From: Actinomadura syzygii
GTDB lineage: Bacteria > Actinomycetota > Actinomycetes > Streptosporangiales > Streptosporangiaceae
DNA length: 64,000 bases
Direction of reading: 5' to 3'
Assembly (NCBI RefSeq): GCF_008085905.1
Contig: NZ_VSFF01000011.1
Span: 434,001 to 498,000, forward strand
In this document: positions 32,928 to 42,003 of the stretch, piece by piece
How the letters are laid out: each line of letters opens with the position of its first letter
Numbering within the stretch: the stretch's first letter is position 1
Notes under the pieces: model-generated
What the model was told of the DNA's origin: nothing
Database searches by the model: none
What the model saw: only the letters and a program-made list of their open reading frames with translations
Program-made: the position numbers and the translations under genes

Positions 32928-34253
32928 ATGCCCTTCAGTGTGCGCCGCGCGGTCGTGGCGGTGCCCGTCCTGCTCGTCGCCGGAGCGCCCCTGCTCGGCG
33001 TGGGCGTCGGCGCGGCCGCCGGGACCGCCCCGCGGATCGGCGGATGCGCCGAACCGGCCGCCGACCGGTCGGCGGAGACCCCTTGGGCGCAACAGGCCCT
33101 CGCCCCCGAGCGGGCCTGGAATCTGACCCGGGGAGAGGGGATCGTGGTCGCGGTCCTCGGCACCGGGGCGGACGGCGACGTCCCGCAGTTGCGCGGACGG
33201 GTGCGCCCGGGCCGGGACGTGACGTCCGGGGGCCGCGCCGACGACGACTGCGCCGGGTCGGGAACGTTCGCGGCGGGCATCGTCGCCGCGCGACCCGTCA
33301 CGGGCGTGGGCTTCGCGGGCGTGGCCCCCGGCGCGACGGTCCTTCCGGTGCGCGTCGCGCGGGACGGCGAGGAGCCGACCGCGACCGGGCTCGCGGCCGG
33401 GATCGACGCGGCCGTCGCGGGCGGAGCGAAGGTGATCTCGGTGGCGGTCCCGCCGGTCGCGGGGAACGCGCGGCTCGCCCGCGCGGTGGCGGATGCGGCG
33501 GCGCGGGACGTGCTGGTGGTGGCCCCGGCCCTCGACGACCGCGCCGCGGCCGGACCCGACCGGGACGCGGCCTCCAGGCGGCACCCGGCGGCCTACCCGG
33601 CCGTCGTCGCCGTCGCCGGTACCGACCAGGCCGGGACGCCCGTCGGCGCGGCGCCGGGCGGGGCTCCGGCCGGGTCCGGGAGCGCCGCGGGCGACCGGTC
33701 CGCGGCGCGGGTGGATCTGGCGGCACCGGCCGCGGACCTGGTGGGCCTCGGCGTTCGCGGGCCTGGGCAGGTGGCGGATTCGGGCGGGGAGTACGCGGCG
33801 GCCTACGTCGCGGGGACGGCCGCGCTGGTCCGGGCCTACCGTCCCGAGGAGTCGGCGGCGCGGGTGAAGCGCCGTCTGCTCGACACCGCCACCCGTCCGG
33901 GCGCACGGGTCCCCGACCCCGGTGTCGGATGGGGGACGGTCAACCCGGTGGACGCGGTCGGCGCGGTGATCCCCGGCGAGCGGGCGGCGGGACGGGCGCC
34001 GTCCGTGGCCCTGCCGGAGCGCGTGCCGGCGGACGAGCGGGCCGTCGACCGGGCGCTCACGCTGGTCATGGTGGTCAGCGGGGCGGTCGTGGTGGTGGGC
34101 GTCGTCGCCGCGGTGGTCCGATCGGGACGCGGGCAGGGCTGGCGGCCGGGTGGACGCGACGCGGCCGGGACCGGACGCGAAGACACCGTTCCGCAACGGA
34201 ACGAGCGTGGCGCGCAACAATTGTTCGACAGCAGAGAAAGGTTCCCTTCGTAG
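32928..34253 (+). CDS. mycP: Mycosin (MycP-like) S8 family protein lacking the catalytic triad
   Basis: The product is 441 residues with the mycosin layout: signal peptide, subtilisin-like domain, and a C-terminal membrane helix at about 370-395 with a short basic tail. The catalytic motifs are all changed: the Asp segment reads VVAVLGTGAD (G78 where Asp is expected), the His segment CAGSGTFAAG (S111 for His) and the Ser segment SGGEYAAAYVAG (E288 for Ser). It should therefore be a pseudoprotease. In mycobacteria MycP also stabilises the ESX membrane complex independently of proteolysis, so a scaffold role fits. The start follows the previous gene by 33 bp. Confidence 0.88.
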   Translation: MPFSVRRAVVAVPVLLVAGAPLLGVGVGAAAGTAPRIGGCAEPAADRSAETPWAQQALAPERAWNLTRGEGIVVAVLGTGADGDVPQLRGRVRPGRDVTSGGRADDDCAGSGTFAAGIVAARPVTGVGFAGVAPGATVLPVRVARDGEEPTATGLAAGIDAAVAGGAKVISVAVPPVAGNARLARAVADAAARDVLVVAPALDDRAAAGPDRDAASRRHPAAYPAVVAVAGTDQAGTPVGAAPGGAPAGSGSAAGDRSAARVDLAAPAADLVGLGVRGPGQVADSGGEYAAAYVAGTAALVRAYRPEESAARVKRRLLDTATRPGARVPDPGVGWGTVNPVDAVGAVIPGERAAGRAPSVALPERVPADERAVDRALTLVMVVSGAVVVVGVVAAVVRSGRGQGWRPGGRDAAGTGREDTVPQRNERGAQQLFDSRERFPS

Positions 34254-34574
34254 GCTGTCGAGCGTCGACAAAAATGGCGCGAAAAGGCAACGCCTTTCCG
34301 GAGACGTGGATTTTCCACGATCAGTGAGATTCTGGCGACGGCGTCATCGTGTCGTACCTGGAATAGGTGCGGAACAACAAGGCTCTCGCCTGGACCACCG
34401 CACCCGCGGCCTCTACTCCCGATTCCGTCCGTCGCCTGGTGAACCGCGGCGTCGCCGGTGCGTAGTTCCAGGTGGTCTGCCGGGGAACGCACGCCCAGCG
34501 GCGCCGCGCGCAGACCGTCCGCGGGCCGTCCGCGGTTTCGTCCGTAGAACCGTTTCCCCGATGGGGGTGGGTTG
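34254..34574 (+). promoter_or_regulatory. Intergenic region with two hairpins before eccA
   Basis: No gene is seen in this 321-bp gap. Two small perfect hairpins lie early in it: AAAGGC/GCCTTT at 34283-34297 and CGTGGA/TCCACG at 34305-34319. They could attenuate readthrough from mycP. The remainder must hold the promoter for the eccA-led genes; no clear -10/-35 pair could be chosen. Confidence 0.45.
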
Positions 34575-37500
34575 ATGTCGGTCCTGGTCGTGGCATCCGG
34601 GCATCCGCACTGCTACGCGACCGTCGCCGAGGCGGTCGCGATGGCCCCCGCCGGAGGCGTGGTCCGCGTCTCGCCCGGCCGGTACGAGGAGACGGTCGTC
34701 GTGGACCGGAACGTGACGATCGTCGCCGACGGCGGGCGCGGCGCGGTGGAGCTCGCGGGCCCCGCCGACGGCAGCGCCGTGGTGGTGGCGGCCGAGCAGG
34801 TGGTGCTGGAGGGGCTCGTCCTGCGCGGCGCGGCCGAGCATCCCGCGCTGGACGTGCCCCTCGGCGCGGGCACGGTCCGCGACTGCGAGGTCATCGGCGC
34901 GGCCTGGTCCGCCGTGCTGGTCAGGGCGCGGGGCGAGCTCCGCATGGCGGACTGCCGGGTGACCAACCCCGAAGGCGCGGGCGTCGTCGCCGTCGACTCC
35001 GGCACCGGGACGGTGGAGCGCACCGTGATCGAGGCGGTGGGCAGCTCGGCGGTCGTCGTCGCCGACCGCGCCGACCTGCGCGTCCGGCTGTCCCGGCTGC
35101 GCGCCGCCGGGGGCAACGCGGTGTGCGCGACGGGCAGCGCCCGGGGCGTCGTCGAGGAGTGCGAACTGTCGGAGGCGGACCGGCCCGCGGTCGCCCTGGA
35201 ACAGCACAGCTCCACCTCGATCGTGCGCTGCACCATCCGCGACACCTCCGGCATCGGCGTGTACGTCGCCAGCGACGGCGCCCCGCTGATCGAGGACTGC
35301 ACGGTGCTCGGCACGGGCTCGCACGGCGTCGCCCTGGGGGCGGGCGCGGCGCCGACCCTTCGCGGCTGCCGCATCTCGGGCGCCGCCGGCCACGGGGTCC
35401 AGGTGACCGACCGGGCGAAGGGCACCTTCGAGGACCTCGACATCACCGGCGCGCAGGGGGCGGCGATCTGGGTGGACGGCGGAAGCCAGCCGTCCTTCTC
35501 CGACGTCCGTGTCCGGGACTGCGCCGACGTGGCGGTGGCGGTGCTCGACGACTCGGGCGGAGAGTTCCTCAAGCTGGACATAGACGCCTGCCACTCCTAC
35601 GGCGTCGGCGTCAAGAACGGCGCGAGCCCGACGCTGCGGCGCAGCACCGTGCGCGGCTGCGCCGGCCACGGGATCGTCGTGGTCGACGGGGGACGCGGCC
35701 GGATCGAGGACTGCGAGATCGGCGGGAACGGCGGCACCGGGCTCGTCGTGGGCGCGGACGCGCGGTTCGAGGCGGGCGGCACGAGCTTCACCCGGGGGGA
35801 CGGGCCCGCCGTCGAGGTCACCGCCGGGGGCGCGGTCGCGCTTCGGGAATGCGATCTGTCGGCGCGGACCGGCGTGGTCGTCGGCGATGACGGGGAGGCC
35901 GCGCTGACCCGCTGCCGAGTGCACGACTGCGAGGGCCCGGGGCTGCGCTTCGGCGCGCGGGCGCGGGGCACCGTCAGCGATTCGGAGGTCTTCGGCAACG
36001 GTGCGGACGGGGTGGTCGTGGAGGCCGCCGAATCGGTCTCGGTGACCCGATGCCTGGTCCGCGACAACGCCGGGTCCGGACTGCGCCAGACCTCGCCGGA
36101 CGCGCGGCTGACCGTCGAGGATCTGACCAGCCGGGGCAACGGTCGCCCCGACGCCTACGGCACCGCCGCCGCGGGCGGGACCGGCCCCGGCGGGCCCGGG
36201 ACGGCGGGCGCCGATCCCGAGGCGGCGGGCGCCCGGCCGTCCGGCGACCCGGGCGGCGGCGCCGAGACCCTGGCCGCGCTGCAGGCGGAACTGGCCGGCC
36301 TCATCGGCCTGGACGGCGTGAAGAAGGAGGTCGCCACCCTCATCAGCCTGATCAACCTGGCCAGGCGCCGGGAGGAGATGGGCCTGCCCGTCCCGCCGAT
36401 GAGCCGGCACCTGGTCTTCACCGGAGGGCCCGGCACCGGCAAGACCACCGTCGCCCGGCTGTACGGGCGGATCCTGGCGGCGCTCGGGCTGCTGCGCTCC
36501 GGGCACGTCGTGGAGGTCGCCCGCGCCGACCTGGTCGCGCAGATCGTCGGGGGTACGGCGATCAAGACGACGGAGGTCGTGCGGAGCGCGCTCGGCGGGG
36601 TGCTCTTCATCGACGAGGCCTACGCGCTGTCGGCGGGGGGCGAGGGCGGCACCGGGCCCGACTTCGGCCGCGAGGCCGTCGACGCCCTGGTCAAGCTGAT
36701 GGAGGACCACCGCGCCGACCTGGTGGTGATCGTGGCGGGCTACTCCCACGAGATGCGCGGGTTCCTCGACTCCAACCCGGGACTGGCCTCCAGGTTCAGC
36801 CGCACGATCGAGTTCGCCGACTACTCCGGCGCCGAGCTGGTGACGATCGTCGAGGCGATGTGCGAGCGGCACCGCTTCGAGCTGGACGAGAGCGCCCGCC
36901 GGGCGCTGCTGGAGCGGTTCGACCGGATGCGCCGCGACGCCTCGTTCGGCAACGCGCGGGCCGCCCGGAAGACGTTCGAGGGGATGGTCGACCGGCAGGC
37001 GCGGCGGCTGGCCGAGAGCACCGAGCTCACCCCCGGCGACCTGACCCGCCTGCTTCCCGAGGACGTCGGCGAGGCCCCCGGCTCCGGAGTGGCCGCCGGG
37101 GCCCGCGCCCAGGGCGAGGACCTGGAGACGCTGCTGGAAACGCTCGCCGGGATGGTCGGCCTCGCCCAGGTCAAGCAGGAGGTCACCGGTCTGGTCGACC
37201 TGCTGCGGACGGCGCGGCGGCGCAGGGAGGCGGGGCTTCCGGCCCCCTCGCTGAGCCGCCACCTGGTGTTCTCGGGGCCGCCCGGTACCGGCAAGACCAC
37301 CGTCGCGCGGCTCTACGGGCGGCTGCTGGCGGCGATGGGCGTGCTGGCCGCCGGCCACGTCACCGAGGTCGCCCGCGCCGACCTGGTCGGCCAGTACCGC
37401 GGCCAGACCGCCATCAAGACCAAGGAGGTCTTCGACCGGGCCCGCGGCGGCGTGCTGTTCATCGACGAGGCGTACACCCTGACGCCCAAGGGCGCCGACG

Positions 37501-37922
37501 AGGCCGACTTCGGCCGGGAGGCCGTGGACACGCTGGTGAAGCTGATGGAGGACCACCGCGAGGAGACCGTCGTCATCGTCGCGGGCTACACCGGCCGCAT
37601 GCGGCGCTTCCTGGAGTCCAACCCGGGGCTCGGGTCCCGCTTCACCCACCGCATCGAGTTCCCGGACTACAGCCCGGAGGAGATGGTCACCATCACCCAG
37701 CAGCACGCGGGCGCGGCCGGCTACGAACTCGCGCCGGAGACCGTGCGCGGGCTGCTGGGGCACTACGTGCGGCTGCCGGTGGACGAGCCGCACGGCAACG
37801 GCCGCTACTGCCGCCAGGTGATGGACGGAATGGTCGCCCGGCACGCCACCCGTGTGAGCCGGCTGGCCGATCCGACGCCCGACGACCTCCGCGTCATCCT
37901 CCCGGGAGATCTGCCCGGCTGA
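34575..37922 (+). CDS. eccA: EccA-type AAA+ ATPase fused to a right-handed beta-helix
   Basis: The product is 1115 residues. Residues 1 to about 525 are repeated short strands with Asp/Cys/Gly turns ([18 protein letters not shown] type), a parallel beta-helix of the pectate-lyase/NosD kind. A Gly/Pro linker leads to two CbbX/SpoVK-type AAA+ domains with Walker [10 protein letters not shown] (about 617) and GPPGTGKTT (about 901), each followed by VLFIDEAY and a SNPGLxSRF sensor region. Mycobacterial EccA has a TPR domain and one AAA+ module, so this is a different architecture. It probably remodels or recycles cytosolic Esx/PPE substrates. ATG 34575 follows GGGGGTGG; TTG 34572 is also possible. 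Confidence 0.9.
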   Translation: MSVLVVASGHPHCYATVAEAVAMAPAGGVVRVSPGRYEETVVVDRNVTIVADGGRGAVELAGPADGSAVVVAAEQVVLEGLVLRGAAEHPALDVPLGAGTVRDCEVIGAAWSAVLVRARGELRMADCRVTNPEGAGVVAVDSGTGTVERTVIEAVGSSAVVVADRADLRVRLSRLRAAGGNAVCATGSARGVVEECELSEADRPAVALEQHSSTSIVRCTIRDTSGIGVYVASDGAPLIEDCTVLGTGSHGVALGAGAAPTLRGCRISGAAGHGVQVTDRAKGTFEDLDITGAQGAAIWVDGGSQPSFSDVRVRDCADVAVAVLDDSGGEFLKLDIDACHSYGVGVKNGASPTLRRSTVRGCAGHGIVVVDGGRGRIEDCEIGGNGGTGLVVGADARFEAGGTSFTRGDGPAVEVTAGGAVALRECDLSARTGVVVGDDGEAALTRCRVHDCEGPGLRFGARARGTVSDSEVFGNGADGVVVEAAESVSVTRCLVRDNAGSGLRQTSPDARLTVEDLTSRGNGRPDAYGTAAAGGTGPGGPGTAGADPEAAGARPSGDPGGGAETLAALQAELAGLIGLDGVKKEVATLISLINLARRREEMGLPVPPMSRHLVFTGGPGTGKTTVARLYGRILAALGLLRSGHVVEVARADLVAQIVGGTAIKTTEVVRSALGGVLFIDEAYALSAGGEGGTGPDFGREAVDALVKLMEDHRADLVVIVAGYSHEMRGFLDSNPGLASRFSRTIEFADYSGAELVTIVEAMCERHRFELDESARRALLERFDRMRRDASFGNARAARKTFEGMVDRQARRLAESTELTPGDLTRLLPEDVGEAPGSGVAAGARAQGEDLETLLETLAGMVGLAQVKQEVTGLVDLLRTARRRREAGLPAPSLSRHLVFSGPPGTGKTTVARLYGRLLAAMGVLAAGHVTEVARADLVGQYRGQTAIKTKEVFDRARGGVLFIDEAYTLTPKGADEADFGREAVDTLVKLMEDHREETVVIVAGYTGRMRRFLESNPGLGSRFTHRIEFPDYSPEEMVTITQQHAGAAGYELAPETVRGLLGHYVRLPVDEPHGNGRYCRQVMDGMVARHATRVSRLADPTPDDLRVILPGDLPG

Positions 37923-38036
37923 TTCGCGCGCCGGCACCGAGAACGGCGGAACGGCGGCAGGCCGATCCGCCGTGAACCCAAGTACGAGCAGTAGTGACGA
38001 CCACGCCATTTCATGGCGGCAAGGGGATGCTGGGAA

Positions 38037-39542
38037 ATGTTGAAAAGGTTGGCGATGAAGTCCGTATTACTCGTCCTCGGTTTCGCCGGGGGGCTCGCTC
38101 TCGCCCCCTTGCAGGCCGCCGGGCCGGTTCCCGTCCACGCGGTCCTGGCGGCGGCCGCGGACGTGAAGTACTACGTGGTGGCCCGGCCGCGGGACGGGAG
38201 ACCGGAGTTCCTGTACGACATCGCTCGGCGGACGCTGCGCGACGGTGCCCGCGCCGAGGAGATCTTCGAGCTGAACAAGGGCCGGCCGCAGCCGGGCGGC
38301 GGACGCCTGACCAGCCCGGAGACCATCGAGCCCGGCTGGGTTCTGGTCCTGCCCGCCGACGCGGCCGGGCCGGGCGTGCGCACGGGCGAACCGTCCGCGT
38401 CCGGCGTGCCCGCCGCGCCGCCCGGGGCCGAGGCCGCTCGGGCCGACGGTCCGCTCTGCTCGCTGCCGGTCGTCCCGGCGCTGGCGGCGGGCGCCGGGAC
38501 GTTCATCGGGGTCGTCCTCCTGATGGGCGGGATCACCTCGGTGCGCGCCAAGCGGCGGATCACCGGCGGCGCACGGCGGCGTCGCGCCGAAGAGCACGAG
38601 ACCGCCGCCGCCCGCGAGGCCGTCGACACCGGCTTCTGGGGCCGGGACGACGAGGCGGACGACTCCGGACGCCGCCTGTTCCGCCGGCGCCGGACCGAGC
38701 CCCCGGACGACGCCTGGCCCCAGCAGAACGACGCATGGCCCCAGGAGAATGACGCCTGGCACCGGGAGAACGACGCCTGGCACCGGGCGAACGCGTCGGG
38801 ATTCTGGCCGCCGGAGGGGGAGAACATCCGGCGCCCGGAGTCGCCGGAGCTCTGGGCCCTGCCCCGTGCCGCCGCCCGGCCGCGCCCGGGCCGCGACGGA
38901 CACGACGGCCCGCCGCCGCGCTCAGACCCCTTCGGCCGGCCCGACCCGGCCCCGCCCGCCGCGCCGCCGGCGGCGGAGTTGACGATGCCCGACCTTCCCC
39001 CGCTGGTCGAGTACGAGGTGGGCTTCGGCGACGACCTGGTGGCGCTCGCCGTCAGCGGACACGCCAAGGCGACGTTCTGGCGGCCGCTGCCGCACGACGT
39101 GCCGGACGGTCTGGCCGTGGTCTGCCTCGGGGCCGCGTCCAGGGGCTGCCTGTTCCTCGACCTCGGCGCCGTCTCGGGCACCGTCGGGATCAAGGGGCCC
39201 GCCGACGCCGTGGCCCGCCTCGCCGAGGCGCTGGTCCACCAGTTGTCCACCGATGCCGGGCATGCCTCCGTCGCGCTGGTCGGCGAGGTCCTGGCGGAGA
39301 TGCCGGACGGCCCGAGGGTGAGCCGGGTCCGGGCGCTGAGCGCCCTCGCCCCCGGCGGCGGGCGCGGCCCGGTCGTCGCCGTGATGTCGGCGGAGAGCGC
39401 CGCCGAGCCCGACCCGCCCGGCGGGCCGTGGATCGTCCGGTTGCGGCTCGGCGGAGCGGGGGCGTCCTGCCTGATGACCGTGACCCCGAACCGCGTCCCG
39501 CGCGCGCGGTCGGCCCCGGACCCGCAGGAGACGCGGGCATGA
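38037..39542 (+). CDS. LysM-like secreted/membrane T7SS accessory protein
   Basis: This 501-residue protein has a signal-like N-terminus. A LysM-like domain (about residues 43-110: KYYVVARPRDG, LYDIARRTLRDGARAEEIFELN, IEPGWVLVLP) would bind peptidoglycan, and a membrane helix follows at about 144-166. The C-terminal part contains four DAWxxxN repeats, a Pro-rich stretch and a folded domain starting at LVEYEVGFGDDLVALAV. It may anchor the secretion apparatus to the wall. ATG 38037 was chosen; ATG 38055 is an alternative. It overlaps the next gene in an ATGA. Confidence 0.75.
   Translation: MLKRLAMKSVLLVLGFAGGLALAPLQAAGPVPVHAVLAAAADVKYYVVARPRDGRPEFLYDIARRTLRDGARAEEIFELNKGRPQPGGGRLTSPETIEPGWVLVLPADAAGPGVRTGEPSASGVPAAPPGAEAARADGPLCSLPVVPALAAGAGTFIGVVLLMGGITSVRAKRRITGGARRRRAEEHETAAAREAVDTGFWGRDDEADDSGRRLFRRRRTEPPDDAWPQQNDAWPQENDAWHRENDAWHRANASGFWPPEGENIRRPESPELWALPRAAARPRPGRDGHDGPPPRSDPFGRPDPAPPAAPPAAELTMPDLPPLVEYEVGFGDDLVALAVSGHAKATFWRPLPHDVPDGLAVVCLGAASRGCLFLDLGAVSGTVGIKGPADAVARLAEALVHQLSTDAGHASVALVGEVLAEMPDGPRVSRVRALSALAPGGGRGPVVAVMSAESAAEPDPPGGPWIVRLRLGGAGASCLMTVTPNRVPRARSAPDPQETRA
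38709..38792 (+). repeat. Four 21-bp tandem repeats (DAWxxxN)
   Basis: Units at 38709, 38730, 38751 and 38772 encode DAWPQQN, DAWPQEN, DAWHREN and DAWHRAN. They lie in frame in the cytoplasmic linker of the LysM-like protein. The gradual divergence shows stepwise duplication. Confidence 0.85.
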
Positions 39543-40657
39543 GCGGCGGAACCGGGCTTCCGAAGGGGGAGAGCGGAGCGGACGAGGCGCGGTCGGAGGC
39601 ATGCCACGAGATGCTGCTGCGGCTGGCCGCCAGGGCCCCGGTCCCGTTGGTCGCGCGGGCCCGGAGCCTGGCGGCCCGGGGGCGCCCGGGGGAGATGGCG
39701 CGGGCCGTCACGCTCGCGGCCCTGCAGCAGCGGATCCCGCTGACGTTCGAGGACGTCGAGGTGCTGGCCGAGCTGCTGGAGGAGGCCGGGGCGGACCCGG
39801 CGATCCTGGCGCAGGCCGAGCAGGGCGGCGACCGGGCCGCCCTGCCCTATCTCTTCGACGCGAGGGCCGGAGGGCCACCGGACGGGGACGGGGGGCGGGA
39901 TCCGGACCCGGCGGCCGTGCGGTGGGCCGCCGCGGAACCGGGCGTGATCGGCCTGTGGCGGGCGTGGCGGGTCCCGGCCGACGGCGCGCCGTGGCCGCCG
40001 CCGCGCCGCGTGTACGTCGCGGAGACGACCGCCGCCGATCCGGTGGCGGCCACGGGGAGCCTGCAGGACGCGCTGGCGGCCGCGGGCGAGCGCGAGCCGT
40101 CGGCCGAGGTGTACCGGACCGGCCGCGAGTTGCCCCTCTACCAGCGGCTGGCCCGCGGCCACGGCGAGCTGATCTGGGCGGCCGACGACGCTCCGGTCCA
40201 GGTCGCGGGCACCTTCGGCGAGATCGATCCGGAGACCGGCCCCCGCTACCGGGACGGCCACGCCCGGATCCACGACGCGGTGGAGCGCGACCGGCTGCTG
40301 GCCTATCTGCGTTCCGCGGCACCACTGATGATCACCAAGGCGCGGCTGGACGACGTCGTGGACACCGCCCGGAGAGCCGTGGTGCCGATGAGCTTCCGCA
40401 CCGACGGCCACTGGATCTGGACCGACGCCGTCGCCTATTACCTGGCGGAGCACAGGCTGTCACCCGACCCCGGGCTGCTCGCCCACATTCGCAACCGGAA
40501 CTACGCGCCGCCGGTGCCCGACGGCGTCCGCATGCACCGGGCCCTCCAAGAGCTCCTGGAACCGGTAGGGACGCCGGGTCCGTCCCGGAGCGCTCGGGAG
40601 CCCGCCGCCCACGAGCCCACTGGGTCCGCCCGTCCGGAAACGCGGCGGAACCCGTGA
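39539..40657 (+). CDS. Conserved T7SS-associated protein, unknown function
   Basis: This 372-residue soluble protein has an N-terminal helical region (residues 20-90), a middle part with GVIGLWRAWRVP, and a C-terminal region MSFRTDGHWIWTDAVAYYL that looks like a small alpha/beta domain found in other actinobacterial T7SS neighbours and immunity-like proteins. There is no signal peptide or membrane helix. It is translationally coupled to the LysM-like gene and 82 bp before the first Esx-like gene. A cytosolic chaperone or substrate-handling role is possible but not shown. Confidence 0.7.
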   Translation: MSGGTGLPKGESGADEARSEACHEMLLRLAARAPVPLVARARSLAARGRPGEMARAVTLAALQQRIPLTFEDVEVLAELLEEAGADPAILAQAEQGGDRAALPYLFDARAGGPPDGDGGRDPDPAAVRWAAAEPGVIGLWRAWRVPADGAPWPPPRRVYVAETTAADPVAATGSLQDALAAAGEREPSAEVYRTGRELPLYQRLARGHGELIWAADDAPVQVAGTFGEIDPETGPRYRDGHARIHDAVERDRLLAYLRSAAPLMITKARLDDVVDTARRAVVPMSFRTDGHWIWTDAVAYYLAEHRLSPDPGLLAHIRNRNYAPPVPDGVRMHRALQELLEPVGTPGPSRSAREPAAHEPTGSARPETRRNP

Positions 40658-40739
40658 ACCCGCCCCTGGAAGACCGCGTAGCTACGGGCGCAGACACCTT
40701 CGACCGGCCTGGAGAAGGCCAGAACAGAGGCGGTGAGAC

Positions 40740-41075
40740 ATGGCGGCAGGCGACCTGAAGATCACCGACAGCGCCGCGATGGGAGATGCGGCGAACAAGA
40801 TCGACCAGCACATCGACGTGCTGGCGGCGATCCGCAAGGACATGCTCCGCACGCTTGAGGACCTCGGGGCCAGCTTCGAGTCCGGGGCGGCCAACAAGCA
40901 CCTGGGCGCGATGTTCGCCTGGGACGCCAAGTACCACCGGATCATCGAGGCGCTGATCGCCGTGAAGATCACGATGGGCGGCAACAAGGACGCCAACGAC
41001 CAGCGGGAGCTGGACAACAGCACCCATGCCGACGCCGCGGCCGCCGAGGTCGAGGCGCTCCGCCTGCCGGTCTGA
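40740..41075 (+). CDS. Small Esx-like helical protein without WXG
   Basis: This 111-residue protein is predicted almost fully helical with no signal peptide. It sits at the head of an Esx/PPE gene run. The position of the usual WxG turn reads FESGAANKHLG, so it is an atypical member of the WXG100 superfamily, probably a partner of one of its neighbours. The ATG follows GAGGCGGTGAG. Export through the adjacent EccBCDE complex is inferred from size and context. Confidence 0.7.
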   Translation: MAAGDLKITDSAAMGDAANKIDQHIDVLAAIRKDMLRTLEDLGASFESGAANKHLGAMFAWDAKYHRIIEALIAVKITMGGNKDANDQRELDNSTHADAAAAEVEALRLPV

Positions 41076-41132
41076 CCGGCGGGCCCCCAGTCGACGAACG
41101 GCCGGTGAGCCCGGCCGGGAAGGAGAACGATC

Positions 41133-41450
41133 ATGCCACCCGCTGACGGACGGATGCGGATGCAGCGCGTGATGATGGACGACATCACCACGAGGATGGA
41201 CAACGCCGCCACCCAGATCCAGCAGACGCTCACCAACATGGACCGGGATATCAAGCTGCTCCTGGGCGACGAGAACTGGCAGGGCACGGAGCGGCAGGAG
41301 TACGACACCCAGCAGCTCATCTGGAACCAGTCCGCCGCGCAGATGCACGGCGCCGCCGTCACCGGCGGCGCCACCCTGCAGAGGATGGTGGAGAACGTGG
41401 ACGTGACCGAGGCCGTCAACAGGAAGGCCTGGCAGAACGTCTACGGCTGA
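41133..41450 (+). CDS. WXG100 family Esx protein
   Basis: This 105-residue two-helix protein has the WXG motif as NWQGTERQEYDTQQL in the central turn. AAGGAG precedes ATG 41133. WXG100 proteins are small T7SS substrates that leave the cell as dimers without a cleavable signal. It follows the first Esx-like gene by 57 bp, which suggests the two form a heterodimer of the EsxA/EsxB kind. Confidence 0.88.
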   Translation: MPPADGRMRMQRVMMDDITTRMDNAATQIQQTLTNMDRDIKLLLGDENWQGTERQEYDTQQLIWNQSAAQMHGAAVTGGATLQRMVENVDVTEAVNRKAWQNVYG

Positions 41451-41581
41451 CCGGCGGCCCGGGGCCGAGCGCGAGCCGCACCAGGCCGGGCAGGCCGGCG
41501 CGGCTCGCCGACAGGGGCCGGCGCGGGTGGCGAACGGCGCCCGCGCCGGCCTTTCGCCGCACGTCCCGCGAAGGGGGAGTC

Positions 41582-41953
41582 ATGGCAGCGAAGGACAAGG
41601 AGATCCAGGTCACGCCGCAGGCGCTGCGCAATTTCGCGAAGATGCTGCGCGACCAGATCCCGTCGATCGAGGACGCCCAGAACAGGATCAACCAGGTCGA
41701 CGTCACGGCCGGGAACTTCAAGGACGCCAACCTGCTGCGCGACCTGATCGGCTGGGGGCAGCAGGGACGGGCCGACCAGTACTCCGCGCACCTGGCGAGC
41801 CTGAAACTGGCCGTCGAGCGGTTCGCGACCGAACTGGACGACATGGCCAAGAAATACGACACCACCGAGGCGCTCAACACCGACCTCGCCGCAAAGGTCG
41901 GGGAACTCATCGGGAAGATCGAGCCCCTGCTGCCCGCCGGTCCGGCCGGCTGA
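41582..41953 (+). CDS. Third small helical Esx-like protein
   Basis: This 123-residue protein has helices separated by GNFKDANLLRDLIGWGQQGRADQY, which contains Gly-Trp-Gly rather than Trp-X-Gly. A second helix, RFATELDDMAKKYDTTEALN, carries the YxxxE-like spacing seen in T7SS signals (YDTTE). AAGGGGG precedes its ATG. Placed between the WXG100 gene and two PPE-like genes, it is probably a substrate or a PPE partner. Confidence 0.68.
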   Translation: MAAKDKEIQVTPQALRNFAKMLRDQIPSIEDAQNRINQVDVTAGNFKDANLLRDLIGWGQQGRADQYSAHLASLKLAVERFATELDDMAKKYDTTEALNTDLAAKVGELIGKIEPLLPAGPAG

Positions 41954-42003
41954 GGCCGCGCGCACCGTTCTCCCGCCCGCCCCCTGATTCCGAGAGGGTT
42001 GCC

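Noticed and set aside
30003-34271. A 1422-codon antisense frame across whiB, the 813-aa gene and mycP
   Set aside because: It is a frame shadow of three recognisable genes; its translation has no motif or realistic composition.
34413-38009. A 1198-codon antisense frame opposite eccA
   Set aside because: The repetitive His/Arg/Val-rich translation reflects the complement of the beta-helix and AAA+ codons, not a protein.
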